Positions 27,101 through 37,700 of a stretch of DNA of 64,000 nt are shown in pieces. The number at the start of each line of letters is the position of its first letter. The stretch's first letter is position 1. This DNA is from Synaphobranchus kaupii (lineage: Eukaryota; Chordata; Actinopteri; Anguilliformes; Synaphobranchidae): the NCBI GenBank assembly GCA_029718625.1, contig CM056376.1, positions 23,588,841 to 23,652,840 on the forward strand. The letters are read 5' to 3'. A model generated the notes under the pieces. It was given only the letters and a program-made list of their open reading frames with translations, did not search any database and was not told the DNA's origin. The position numbers were made by a program, and so were the translations under genes.

Positions 27101-30100
27101 TTTTTGATTTTCACATAGTCATCCTCCGTGAAATGGTCACTACAAACTTTTTTAGAGTCTCAATTGGTGACATCCATGCGAGCAGCAAGAAGCCACAGCT
27201 GTTTTCTTTGTTGATCTTCCACTGGAAATCGGTGAAAACTTTGTGGAGCCCTTTTTTTTTTTTTTGCATGATTTGAACAACCTTGAAATACACACCGAAA
27301 CACCATCTTACCTGAACGTTAGCTAGCAATACTACGAGTCTGATTCTTTCACACGCGCAATATTGTTTTTGGCCGGCAGAGCTATAGGATACTTTATGTT
27401 ACCTAGCTACTAAACTAACGCCGTACTTCCACGGAGAATTTAGGTGAGCACAAAGTAAAGGATTCAACGATAGTTTGACTTGAAAAATGATGGTATAATC
27501 ACTGAAAATAACCCCGATAGACTGTCGTCGTATTTTATTTGCTTTGGGTGCACCTTGGAGTGTTTAAGTGCGTTTGGTAGTGGATGCTACTAGTTTCCTA
27601 CGAGTTGCGCTAGCATTAGCAATGTGTGTATGTCCAAAAGAAGGGACAGCATGGAATTATCTGAAAATGGTTTCCATCAATCAACTACATCATGGGTAAG
27701 TCGTAATTGAGACATTATGTCCAAAATTCCGAACAAACCCTTTAAGTACCATGCTCAAGGGTACAACGGTCGCAAGGCCGGACTTGAACATACAATGCCA
27801 TGGCTCGCAATGAGCACGGGGAGAGTGTGCTACAGGCTGCGTCACTGAGACACACCCTGTGCTAGAATGACAGATAGACTGATGCAAGCCCGGCCAAGAC
27901 CACACCGGTTTATGAGTTTATGTGCATAATGTGTGGCTTTACTTGTTCTGCACGAAGGTCCTGCTGACGACGTTCTCCTCGTATCTCTGCCGCGCGGCGT
28001 TCCCGCCGAACCCCAGGAAGGTGGAGACGTAGACGCGGTACACGTGCTCGGTGCGGTGGGCGTCGCAGCCCAGGTTGAACTCCGCCAGCAGGTTCTTTGC
28101 CACCTCCTCCTGCAGTACATCGCGAATCAGCCAAAGAAAAGCCTTTTCTCCCCCAACGGCGTAGATATATTCATGGACAAAATGCCTCTCTCCACGTACC
28201 GCACCAGATCGTTTTCCTCTAAAGGCAACCCCAATAGGCAACAACAACTCAACCAAATTTTGTTAATGGCTATCTATTTATGGCTTCTACGCACAAAACA
28301 ATTAAGCAAAATTAAAGCGGGAAAAGCTAAGCACTCAATATTTGCACATGCGGGTAAGAGGAATTAATCAACGGCGTCCAAACATCCCTCTGATAACAAT
28401 CCTTTTACTGCACTTATATTGAGGTTCAATTCCACCCTGTGTTAGAAGGCTTAGTCAACACTGCAGTCCAGTATTCACACTGTAAATACAACGACTACAT
28501 AATCACCGTAATCAACAGTTGCGTACAGAAGGAAATACCTGATTCGACATGAAAGAAGAACGCAGAAACATATCCAGATGATAATAACGGGTAATGACAT
28601 GCAGGGAATGCCAATTACGAGTTTGGTTATCTACTGCAGTTCCAAGCAGGTTAATCATCAATTGGTTTAGAGAAGAAAAAAAAATAACCTGCCGAACTGC
28701 TTCCCCTCAGTGGAGAATTTCACACAGCACCTTTCTAACTATCACCCGCAGCAACACACTTCCTCAGTCTTTTATAGGATATGTGGCGAAATTAGCATTC
28801 CAAAGCTCTAGCCCCATCCAGCCATTGCAACATGCAGAATGCTCATCTTAACCTTAGGTTTCCAGAACGTTCCGTCCTACACAGTGAGGGGATTCAACTC
28901 ACGGTTGTTGGTTTTGAGGGGCGGGGGTAACAGGATGGGTCGGGATAATACGAGAGGCGGGGGGGGAGACGAGGGAGGGAGGAAATGGCGTGAGCAACAA
29001 AACCAAAGGAAAACGTAAAAGAAGGGAAATTGTTGTGGATAATAACCTGCTGTGGAGAGGCAAAGCTTACAGTTTTGGGCACTTCGTACGCAATCTGCGT
29101 GGACACGCCCCCCATGTCCAGCACGCCGGCGGTACGCTTGCGCACCATCGCCTCCTGCTGGTCGTTGCCGGGGACCTGCACCTCAACCACAGCCTCCCTC
29201 TCTAGAGGTGGAAAGGCCAGGACAGGACAGGTTATAAAAGAGGGAGGGGCCAAGAAGAAAGGGGGGGGGGGGCACGGGTGAAGAAAATAAAGAAATAAAA
29301 CAAGATACGGTCAGGGTTCGGTTCTTGTCATTTCAAAACAGCTGTCATCAATTTAAAATCTGAATATTTTGCTTGGGCTGTTTACATGTTCCATTTGAAT
29401 AGGTAGAATGGGGGGTTATTAATAACTTCATGATTATTTAATGCATCTTCTGATTGCAGATCATTGTGCTTGCGATTTCGGCAGCGAGTTACCGAACGGT
29501 ATTCCCCAGGATCTTAAGGTACTTACCATCATCTACGTGGTTGAATCTCCCGAGGACAAAGTTTATCCCAATCCACGCGTACACACCTGTGCACGCAGGA
29601 AAACAGGGTCACGGCGCATGCCTTTACCACCGTCTCAGAAAGGAGAGGACACGCACCTACAGGTCTGTTACAGCTTAGCGCCACGCTCTCTAACGGGACC
29701 ACTCACCCTCCTGCTTGCCGGATATGACCTCCACGTGGGAGTCGGAGAACAGGAAGTTAAAATGCACTGGGATGTCAGTCCGCAGATCCTCCAACAGCGC
29801 TTCCTGTTGACTGAAAGCAGAGCACGAGGTCAACAGCGTTCACCTGGCTACCAGAACTAGCAGCAAAATACAGGAAAGGAAGAAATAAGTTACTATCCAT
29901 TTAGGGTACAAGCAGCTCACAATCTTGTGCACGCAAATCTGGTTGGAGACAATCCTTTATAAGGATTGCACTTAACCTGAGCCCCCCCCCCCCCCCCAAA
30001 AAAAAACAAATATGGACCCAGGCCTTTGGAAGGTGGTTCTGGGTAAACCTGTAACCTGAATAAGTGAGTGAAGTAGTGTGTACAGGGCCAGGCCATACCT

Positions 30101-31897
30101 CTCTGGAAGTACCCTCATTCCTGCTGTGCAGAGGATGTACAGAGGGGTCTCCTGGTGCTTGCTCTTGGGGATGTGTTGGGCGGCAAAGCTCAGCAGAGGG
30201 TAGATATAATCGCTGGCTTTTTCGGGCGTCGTGGCCAGTTCTGAGATACCTACCAAACAAAGGGACAGTTATGGAACAAATGGCAACGAAGCCACCAGCC
30301 TAACAACCAGGTTGAGTCCAGTATGAAAGCTTGTGTGACAGTCAGAGCAAATGCTCTTTCCAAAACGCTGGTAGCTGCACACTGTGGACTGTACAGAACA
30401 TATGGAGATGAAGGACGGAGCAGATCATTCCCAAATCCCAACTGAAAACTTGAGGTTTTGTTTTTGAATCAACGGTGGTGTTCCGGTTACCTAGCACATT
30501 TTGCAGCTGAAAGAATGTCTTAAGAGAGCGCTTGCATTAAAAGTTCAGCCCACCAAGTTCTGTAACATAGAAAAAAACGGCGTACGCAGCATAAAAACGG
30601 CGTTTACGCCCCGTCTGCCCTCGACTGTCGACCCCGCCCGCTGGCTGGGTAACGTAACATGTGCTGCCCCCTGCAGGTGCATCTCACCAGGCTTTATCTT
30701 CATGACGACGGGCTTCCTGTGCTGGTCCCTCATCTGCCGGATGTCCAGCAGGTCGTGTGGGTTGCCGTTGTGCCGAGGCCAGCAGTATACGAAGACCCGG
30801 GAGCCACTGCTGCCGCAGTCCACCACCAGGCCGTAGTTCAGGTCCGGGTTGCTGGTGTCAGTGGCGTCCACGTCCGTCACGTGCGCAAAGTGCCTGCAGA
30901 TATGTGTGTGTGTGTGTGTGAGGAAAGAAGGACATCAGTACCATCTGAAAATAAGGGGCAGAGAGACACTAGGCCCTTACGAGCCACAGAATGAAATGTG
31001 CAGGGCATGATGAAAAAGTGTGAGAAGCCTTTTACTCAGTCCTTTATTTGACACATCTGCCCATTATTACCACCCACAAGCCACTAGGCAGGCAAAGGTA
31101 GTGCGGTCATGGGTTAAAAAATTCAGGCTTCGTGAAGAAAGGCGTCTCCAGGGGAACACTTCAGCGGCCACAGCGCAGTGAAGTGTGATACAGAGCTCCC
31201 TCACGCAGATATTTCAACGACAGAGCGGTCACGGTCACATGACCAAATGCTTCTTACAATGTGCAATTTAGTATAAATGAGCGTACAAGCTGGTCCTCTC
31301 CCTTACTATCAAAACTGTGGCGACAGGAGATACAGTACAAGAGCCGTCATATCTTTCCCGGGCTCGTAATGCGTTGTCACTTTACTGAATGGAAATTGAG
31401 TATGGTCCAGGTACATTATCTCTAAAGCTTCACCTATGAAAGTGCTTGTCCTGACTGGCCCAGCTATACTGGCCCTTTCCCATCACCAGCAGGAGGTAGA
31501 TCAGCCCAACGAGCACTGCCAGCAGGCCCAGGAACAGAAGCTGTCTGAAGGAGGGCAGCAGGAGACGAGGGAGCCCCACTGGGGAAAGGCTGAAATGCCA
31601 GGAGGCTGGGAAAAGGCAGGAGAAGCTGATCCTGAGGGGGGGGGGGGGGGGGGGGGCAGGACACATGCACGGGCTTAGTACACCTCCAGAATTCAGATCT
31701 TTAGAGCTCTTTCACAAGTTAACAACCAAATTCCGGTAACATTTTAAACGGATTTTAGCTTGGGCGTGATGCAAGGTAATGCAAAAATAACATTGTATTT
31801 TCAAATCAATTATTAAATAAATGTTCACATGCTGGGTGTACTACATGACTGCTGTCTCCACTGCAAGTCCCCAGTCATGGTGAGCCTACCTTCCCAT
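24139..31897 (-). CDS. entpd4: Ectonucleoside triphosphate diphosphohydrolase 4 (Golgi/lysosomal UDPase), 12 coding exons
   Basis: Hydrolyses nucleoside di/triphosphates, mainly UDP, in the Golgi/lysosome lumen. Exons: 31890-31897, 31434-31631, 30688-30893, 30099-30249, 29707-29810, 29527-29586, 29047-29201, 27943-28109, 25536-25860, 24950-25035, 24642-24803, 24139-24379. They total 1,863 nt, 620 aa; all phases agree (human 616 aa). Exon 1 supplies only ATGGGAAG, with an in-frame TAA two codons upstream. There is an N-terminal membrane segment (about residues 35-54) and a C-terminal one (about 566-585). Apyrase conserved regions are all present: VVDCGSSGSR (92-101), LYILCTAGM (174-182), KQEGVYAWIGIN with the catalytic Glu at about 222, GVLDMGGVSTQ (268-278) and YGFSEFYYCTEDV (429-441). 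MGRIS and the VRKRTAGVLDMGG context favour entpd4 over entpd7. A foldback transposon lies in intron 8 (25861-27942). Confidence 0.97.
26290..26345 (-). repeat. SINE 3-prime core (V-SINE-like)
   Basis: Read on the minus strand this gives AAGTCGCTCTGGATTAGAGTGTCTGCTAAATG. That is the widespread fish SINE/LINE-tail motif also seen at 61863-61915. Only the core is recognisable. It lies within entpd4 intron 8. Confidence 0.65.
26413..27741. mobile_element. Kolobok-like foldback DNA transposon with 323-bp terminal inverted repeats
   Basis: TTAA at 26409-26412 and 27742-27745 flanks a 1,329-bp element. Its left arm (26413-26735) and right arm (27419-27741) are near-perfect inverted copies of about 323 bp, beginning AGGGTTAGTTCGG and AGGGTTTGTTCGG. 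Between them, on the minus strand, lies an open frame with a THAP zinc-finger domain. TTAA targets plus a THAP domain point to the Kolobok superfamily; piggyBac shares the TTAA but, as far as I know, lacks THAP. No catalytic domain is present, so the copy is non-autonomous. The high arm identity suggests a fairly young insertion. It sits in entpd4 intron 8. Confidence 0.8.
27016..27306 (-). pseudogene. THAP-domain exon of a transposase, one in-frame stop
   Basis: From ATG at 27306 the frame reads MVFRCVFQGCSNHA, a lysine run from poly-A14, FHRFPVEDQQRKQLWLLAARM, then a single TGA. It continues KKVCSDHFTEDDYVKIK and HPLLKETAVPSP. The C-x4-C pair, the FHRFP motif, the tryptophan, the C-x2-H pair (CSDH) and the AVP box are the hallmarks of a THAP zinc finger of about 90 residues. 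It ends CAG before GTAACT, a possible splice donor. The rest of the transposase is absent. The A14 tract is prone to length change, but as read it keeps the frame. Confidence 0.8.
31632..31652. repeat. Poly-C21 (minus strand) at the intron 1 acceptor of entpd4
   Basis: A run of 21 G on the plus strand (about 31636-31656) forms the pyrimidine tract of the intron 1 splice acceptor on the minus strand, read as C21-TCAG. Exon 2 follows directly (first base 31631). Confidence 0.85.
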
Positions 31898-33170
31898 GGT
31901 TTAGTGATCTTCCGATCAGCTGCTGGAGGTCCAATGGGAAACAAGCGGGTGAAGGTGTCTGCATCCAAACACCTTTACCGTTTCCGTCTGTTCAATGCAC
32001 TTCTTAGGAATATCATTCTGATCAACCTGGGCAGGAAGGTGCTTGCATTAAATCTAATCGCCTCTCTGTTAAAGACGTCAAATTAATATGAAGTGAAGTG
32101 CGACGAACTATAATGCTGTGCAATTCCATAAAACACAACGGCCAACGATATCAAATAAAACTAAATTTGTGGATTAAAACTAAACATTCTGCAAATAAAA
32201 GTAAAGACGCTGTGATCAGTAGACTGTCAGATCTGAACAAAGTACATGAGCATGTAACGTAAGCTTGCTAAACACTGTCAGTTTGACACAAAAAAATGCA
32301 TTTACAAGAAAGTAAACCGCAAGCCTTGTGACAGAAACAATGTTTGCTACATAGTGCCACTGTAGACTGACACCGCCATATCTTTGACTATCTGTCGTGG
32401 AACATTTAGATGGAATAATACACACAAGTTCAACTAGCTAACGTTATATGAGAGAAAGCAAACTAGCATGACTACTAAATAATTAATGTGCTAACTTACC
32501 CGGATTTATAGCTAACGTTAGGTACACTGCGAAATATTGATTTTTCAAATGGGCAATGTAGTATGCTTGCTTGGCAAAATGACGCGCTAATGTTAGCCGA
32601 CCAGCTAACTAGCCTACGTGTTTCTGATGATGTGTCGCTTTCCTTCAGGTGTTCAAGATGTCAAACTTCCTGTGATGTTATCGGGGTAGCGTTATTGGTA
32701 CCTGCCACTTTAGCTCTGTGGTACCTGAGTTAGCACCTCCATTCCCACCTAACACTAGCCAATTAGCCAGCGTGTTTAGTAGTACATGTTGGCAACGTGG
32801 AAACGGAATCCTTGCCTTATTTAGCAAGTAGCGGTTACAGTACAAGTTAACTAACCAGTATCCTGTTGTTACGCTGATCCGTACGTTTCGTTAGCAAACA
32901 AGCTAGCTAGCTAGCTTGCTAAAGTGATGAAATCCCGGCGTCGACACCAGCCAATAATCGCAGATCTAGTTAGGAAATACGTACCAGTTGTGTGTAAGCA
33001 GATGCACCGATAGCAGAGAGAACTGTATCGACATGTTTTCGTCCTCATTTTCCGTTTAAGTTAGCGATCATGGTCATTTTTCCCACGTTCAACGACGTGC
33101 GTCTATAGTATGGCTGAACTGAAATCAGAGACGGGAAGGGGGCGGGGCAGTACGCAATTCAACATGTGCG
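31898..33170 (-). promoter_or_regulatory. entpd4: entpd4 5-prime UTR and promoter region
   Basis: Upstream of the ATG a probable UTR exon extends to an acceptor-like TGCAG near 31965. A GC box (GGGGGCGGGGC) at about 33138-33149 and CpG-containing ACGTGCG words near 33095 mark a likely TATA-less promoter. CTAGC/AACGTTA words are dense in between. The exact start and upstream non-coding exon are not defined. Confidence 0.4.
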
Positions 33171-34440
33171 CATGCGCATGTTTGCAACGTTCTCAAATTT
33201 AGATTTATTTGATTATTTGTCTCCTCCTAGACTTAGAAGATCATAGTTGGATACCAAAATAGGCAAGAATGAGAAGCTACCATAATCACCTACCGATTCG
33301 AACTAGATAACATTGCTATAGAATAAACTCGGTAACATTAAAACCGTCGCCAATATTGAACAGATGAAGTGTTCTTGTATGAATATATTTAATATGGAGA
33401 GTGCTTATTTGTTAAAGCATTCTAGCATTGCCCGAGCTGAAGAGAAGTATGAAATTAAATTTAACTGGCAATTTTTAAGAGTTACATATACAATAACAAT
33501 CTTGTTATTGTATATGTAACAAGATTGTTATTGTATATGTAACTCTTAAAAATAACAATGTTGTGCTCAGAAGTGCTAATCACGTGGTAAAGGCCCAGGA
33601 TCCTGGTTTTCAATTCCCTCTGGAAAACGTTTCTGCGATTTGAAAATGCGTCATAGTAAATATAATATGATTGACTGAGATGCAGTTCCTGGGCATCCTT
33701 TAAAGGAATAAATATACACACGCCTGATGTATTTTTTTGTAGGGCTGCAGAAGCAACCAGAGAATACTGGTCCAACATTGATCATTTCCACAACAAAATA
33801 CAGCAAAGCTGCCACATTGGTCTAACAGTTTTGATTAAGGTTCTGTACACATAGTTGTGTATTGCGTAGACAGAAAGCTGAATAAATTAGTAATAAATAT
33901 ATCGAAACAATCGTAAAGAACATGTCATCTGTGACACCATCTTGTGGTTGTAACGTGCAAAGACACCCTGGGTATTCATCCTCTTCAAGTGTGAAATTGA
34001 ATCTGTCCAAAAAGTTTGTTTTCATAAGAACCGTCTTGAGGAGCCATGACTTTGACATAGTGGTCCTGATACGAATGACATTCTGCAGAATGACTTGCTG
34101 TAATCAAGTTCAATGATTCTAATGTCCGTTTATGCTGTTTGCAAGCAATTAGTCCCATCACCTACCAACATTTCAAAAAATATTATGCTTGCACTGTCAT
34201 GAAATAGAACCAATGAGGCCATGAGCACTAGCCCTGTAGTTCACGTGTACATTTTATCTGGAGAGTCCTGCAACATCTTCTGCAGCACAACAGACTATCT
34301 CGTTAGGAATATGATTAACAAAACAGTGTGAAATATAGATAATACATTTATATATTAAACCACCTATACATTTACGGGGGAAAACGGAATCACATTCTTA
34401 CCAATTCCTAGTATCAATTAGAATCAGCAGCCAGTGTTGT
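33171..34440. other. Spacer between entpd4 and chmp7
   Basis: AT-rich DNA holding one striking 33-bp-arm palindrome (33471-33553) and short open frames without recognisable domains. No gene is supported. Confidence 0.6.
33471..33553. repeat. Perfect 33-bp inverted repeat whose loop repeats the arm
   Basis: Arms 33471-33503 and 33521-33553 are exact reverse complements (ATTTTTAAGAGTTACATATA... and its mate). The 17-base loop, GTTATTGTATATGTAAC, is itself a copy of the inner part of the right arm. The core GTTACATATACAATAACAA therefore occurs once forward and twice inverted. Confidence 0.95.
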
Positions 34441-34463
34441 TTGACATATTACTTTTCAATCAT

Positions 34464-34469
34464 TTTATT
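34464..34469 (-). promoter_or_regulatory. chmp7: Polyadenylation signal of chmp7
   Basis: AATAAA on the minus strand, 230 bases beyond the exon 10 stop codon. Its position supports the ten-exon model, because it follows exon 10 and not the read-through stop at 36234. Confidence 0.6.
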
Positions 34470-34698
34470 ACAGTTAAACAGATACAGATACAATTTTGAA
34501 AAGGCCTCTCTTAAAATGGAAAGCTTAATAATTAAACCAAAAAAAAAAGACATAACAAAATAACAGTGATATACATGTTACAAAATACATAGTTTTTAAT
34601 AGATTGCTTTTTCAAAAGACTCCTTGCAGCCTTGAGAGACTCACAGCTCAGGGCTGGTCTTTTCAGGCACTCCCTGGGATCCAGTGTGCTTCAGTCTG

Positions 34699-34754
34699 TC
34701 ACTGAGCTGTCTCAGGCCTCTTCACTGGCGAGATACCGCCTCTTTGCGATACAC
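34699..34754 (-). CDS. chmp7: chmp7 exon 10, short terminal coding exon
   Basis: A 56-nt exon preceded by a strong acceptor (CGCCTCCCTCTAG). Joined in phase to the donor after ...LTLTDTG (GACACAG before GTGTGA, 36305) it gives [17 protein letters not shown] and TGA. The SPxKRxxE pattern resembles the mammalian CHMP7 tail (SSKSPKRQLEPT), which the read-through version lacks. A polyadenylation signal follows 230 bases on. The exon is inferred from splice signals and family comparison. Confidence 0.75.
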
Positions 34755-37700
34755 CTAGAGGGAGGCGGAGCACACAATCGGTACGAGCCCAAATGAAAAA
34801 CACTTCTCAACTACGAAAGTATTCACCCGCCAACATCCATAATTTGTAGACAAGCCTTTGGCAGCAATTCCAGCTCTGAGTCTTCTTGCGTATGTCTGTA
34901 TGAGCTTTGCACATTTAAACTTACAAAACTTTTGCCCATTCCTCCATGGAAATTTGCTCCAACTCTGCCTAGATAGATGGAGAACATCAGTGGACAGCAA
35001 GTTTCAGTCTTTTCGGACAACAAAAACTTCCGGAAGGTCTGAGGGTCTGTCACTAGACAAGGCTTATGACAAACTCCAGGCTGGCTTTTCTCAGAAGTGG
35101 CTTCTCCCATTTCAGCCAACGCACTCTGCAACTGTCAGTATTGTAGCTGACCTCATGGTCACATTTCTGACAGCTTCTCTCTTCTTGTCCAGTTGCTCAG
35201 GTTGACCAGGCTGTCCTACCCAACCCCCACCCCCCCCATTTTTTTTTACATTGGATTTAACAGTACTCCTAGGAAGGTTCAAAGCTGCCGATCTTTCTAT
35301 AGCCTTTTTGCCTCCTAATAAATTAATCTCCATGTTCCACAGGCAGTTCCTTGGTCTTTATGACAGCATGACTGACCTGAATTGCGGTTTTCAGTCGGGA
35401 GACCTCACCAAGTCTGAGATATTTATTCTGCAATCATGCAACTCAACACAGGCGGATTCAAAACCAACAAAGGTGGACCTTTCTTGATCTCTCAAGAAAC
35501 TTTAATACATACGGCCCATTTTAGGTTGAGGTGAGGGGACGTGCTTATAGCACAAAAGGCACACAAATGAACACATGATACAGTACAGCTATACACAACA
35601 GGCAGGGTGGAGTAAAGGGACAAGAAGGGAGACCGCAAAAGTACTGGAGACTGGAGGGAGTGTGAATGACTAAGAGCTTGAAAAGTGAGATGGGCAAAAG
35701 CACAGTTCACACAAATGAAAAACAAAGGCTGTTATATACAGCAGCGGTATAGTTTTAAATGTTCTTAAAGGGACAGTTCACTCATGGGGTTTTTGAAATA
35801 TTATTTTAATTGTTTTAGTGTATTGCGCCCCCAGAGGTTGTACCTGTGTATGTTACCAGATTATTCATCAAAAAAAGTTGCTTCTTATTTTCCTGTGGAA
35901 CCATTTCCAATAGCGTATGCACCCTGTGACCACTGCGCTTAAAGACACAAGTACTAGCATGGTATAAGACTAATATTCATGTTTAGAATAGTGAATAATT
36001 GCATCTGTACAGCCTCTGGAAATATAATGTTGCTGTACAATCTGCTTGAGAATGACTTAAATGTACATTCTTGCTTTAGATCATGAACCCCTGAATGCCA
36101 GCCATTGTAAAGTCGGGTCGATGTCAGAAACATCTGTACATATCTAAAATATTCTTCATTGCGCATAAGCACTGAAATTATATTTTAAAATTTCATTGTA
36201 ATTATAGTTTTAATACAACTGGAACTTGTACTGTCACTTTGAAGTAGCGCTGTAGCCTTGTTGGATTCCTTCGGCGGAGACATACTGAGGAGGACGTGTC
36301 ACACCTGTGTCAGTGAGAGTAAGGCGACTCAACTCTCTGTCCAGCTCCTCATCGGTGATTCCAAAGGGGGAGCGCGGTACAGTGGGCAGGGAGTTCAGGA
36401 AACTGTCACTGAGAGCAGAAGGAGCTCCTCCAGACGGGAGGGGCTCAGAAGGAACTTCTGGCAGTGCGGGCTGTTCGTCCGCGGCAGACTCATCCAATAG
36501 GGTCTTCAGCTCTTCCTCCAGTTCATCCGTGTCCACGCCTACCAAGACAACACACAACAGGTTCAAAAGACTGGCCGTTCATAGCACCATATAAACTATG
36601 TGTGGAGCCAGTGACTTGTTGAAAACAAGATCGAGATTTTGTGGATACACTGAATAACCCATATACCATTATTTATTGCTGAAATCAATGGTGAAATTAT
36701 GCAAAACAAATCAAATTGAAATTACAGCCTAAATATGATGCATCGAGAGTACAAAAAAAAAAAAAAACACTTTCATATAGAGCGCAATACAACTGGCTAT
36801 GGCAGCAGTTTTTTCTAATACAAATCTAATTATGATGCCAAATCACGAGACAATGAGTAATGAACCGCGGACTGTAAATAAGGAGGGCAGAGCAGAGATA
36901 CCGGAGGAGTCGAGCGCTGCTCCTGCTAGGGTCTGGTTCACCTCCTCCTGAGAGTCGCACAGCTGAAATTCACAAGAGCGGGAGAGGCCGGGTGAGGCGG
37001 AGAACACTCAACATTCCCCATACGTACTTGTAGGTGAGGGGCCATTAATCAAAGCCGTGGGCACAACCGCAAGCAAACCGTAATATCCCACAGAGAGCAT
37101 GTAATTGGTGTAGGAACCGCAGGAGAAAAGAATTGCGAGAACACAAGAATAACTCGCGTCCACGCGAGGGACTGACCTCCTGGATTTGATCTACCAGGCT
37201 CTCCGCTCGTTCCACCGTCACGTCCTTGAGGGAGACTCTGAGGGCGGCCACTCCGGCTTGGTACGCTTGCATGACCTGCGCGAAGGGGCGAACAAGCGAG
37301 GGAGCACATTCAGCACGTCTCCCTCTGAAGCCACGGCACGTGACAAAGGCCTGTGGCTCTCCCTCACGAGAATTTTACTTCTCTCAACAAACCGAGCCAG
37401 GCCAACGCTGGCATGACTAAAAGTAGCACAGCTCCTGAAAGGTCTATTTTTAGTCACCGAGGGTTTTGCGACACCCCTCGTCCCAGAAGTTGCAGAGGAA
37501 ACCACTTTATCGGGTTTCAGGTCTGACCAATTGGGGCAAAACGAAGCACTGAAGCATAATTAGAGTCCAATAATAAATAATTAAAGTCCAATAATAAGTG
37601 CTCTGAGTGCCACCAGTGACTGTGCATTCCCTCACCAGGCGATCAGTCTGTGAGTGCGCGATCCTGTCCAGGATTCCCTTAATGGTTTCCAGTTGGGCGT

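Noticed and set aside
31829..32086. 85-codon plus-strand frame upstream of entpd4
   Set aside because: Overlaps the entpd4 start exon and UTR on the opposite strand; no family recognised.
34770..35490. Possible extra coding exon of chmp7 or a separate gene
   Set aside because: The open frames are short and the sequence resembles a degraded interspersed repeat. Splice phases of chmp7 close without it.
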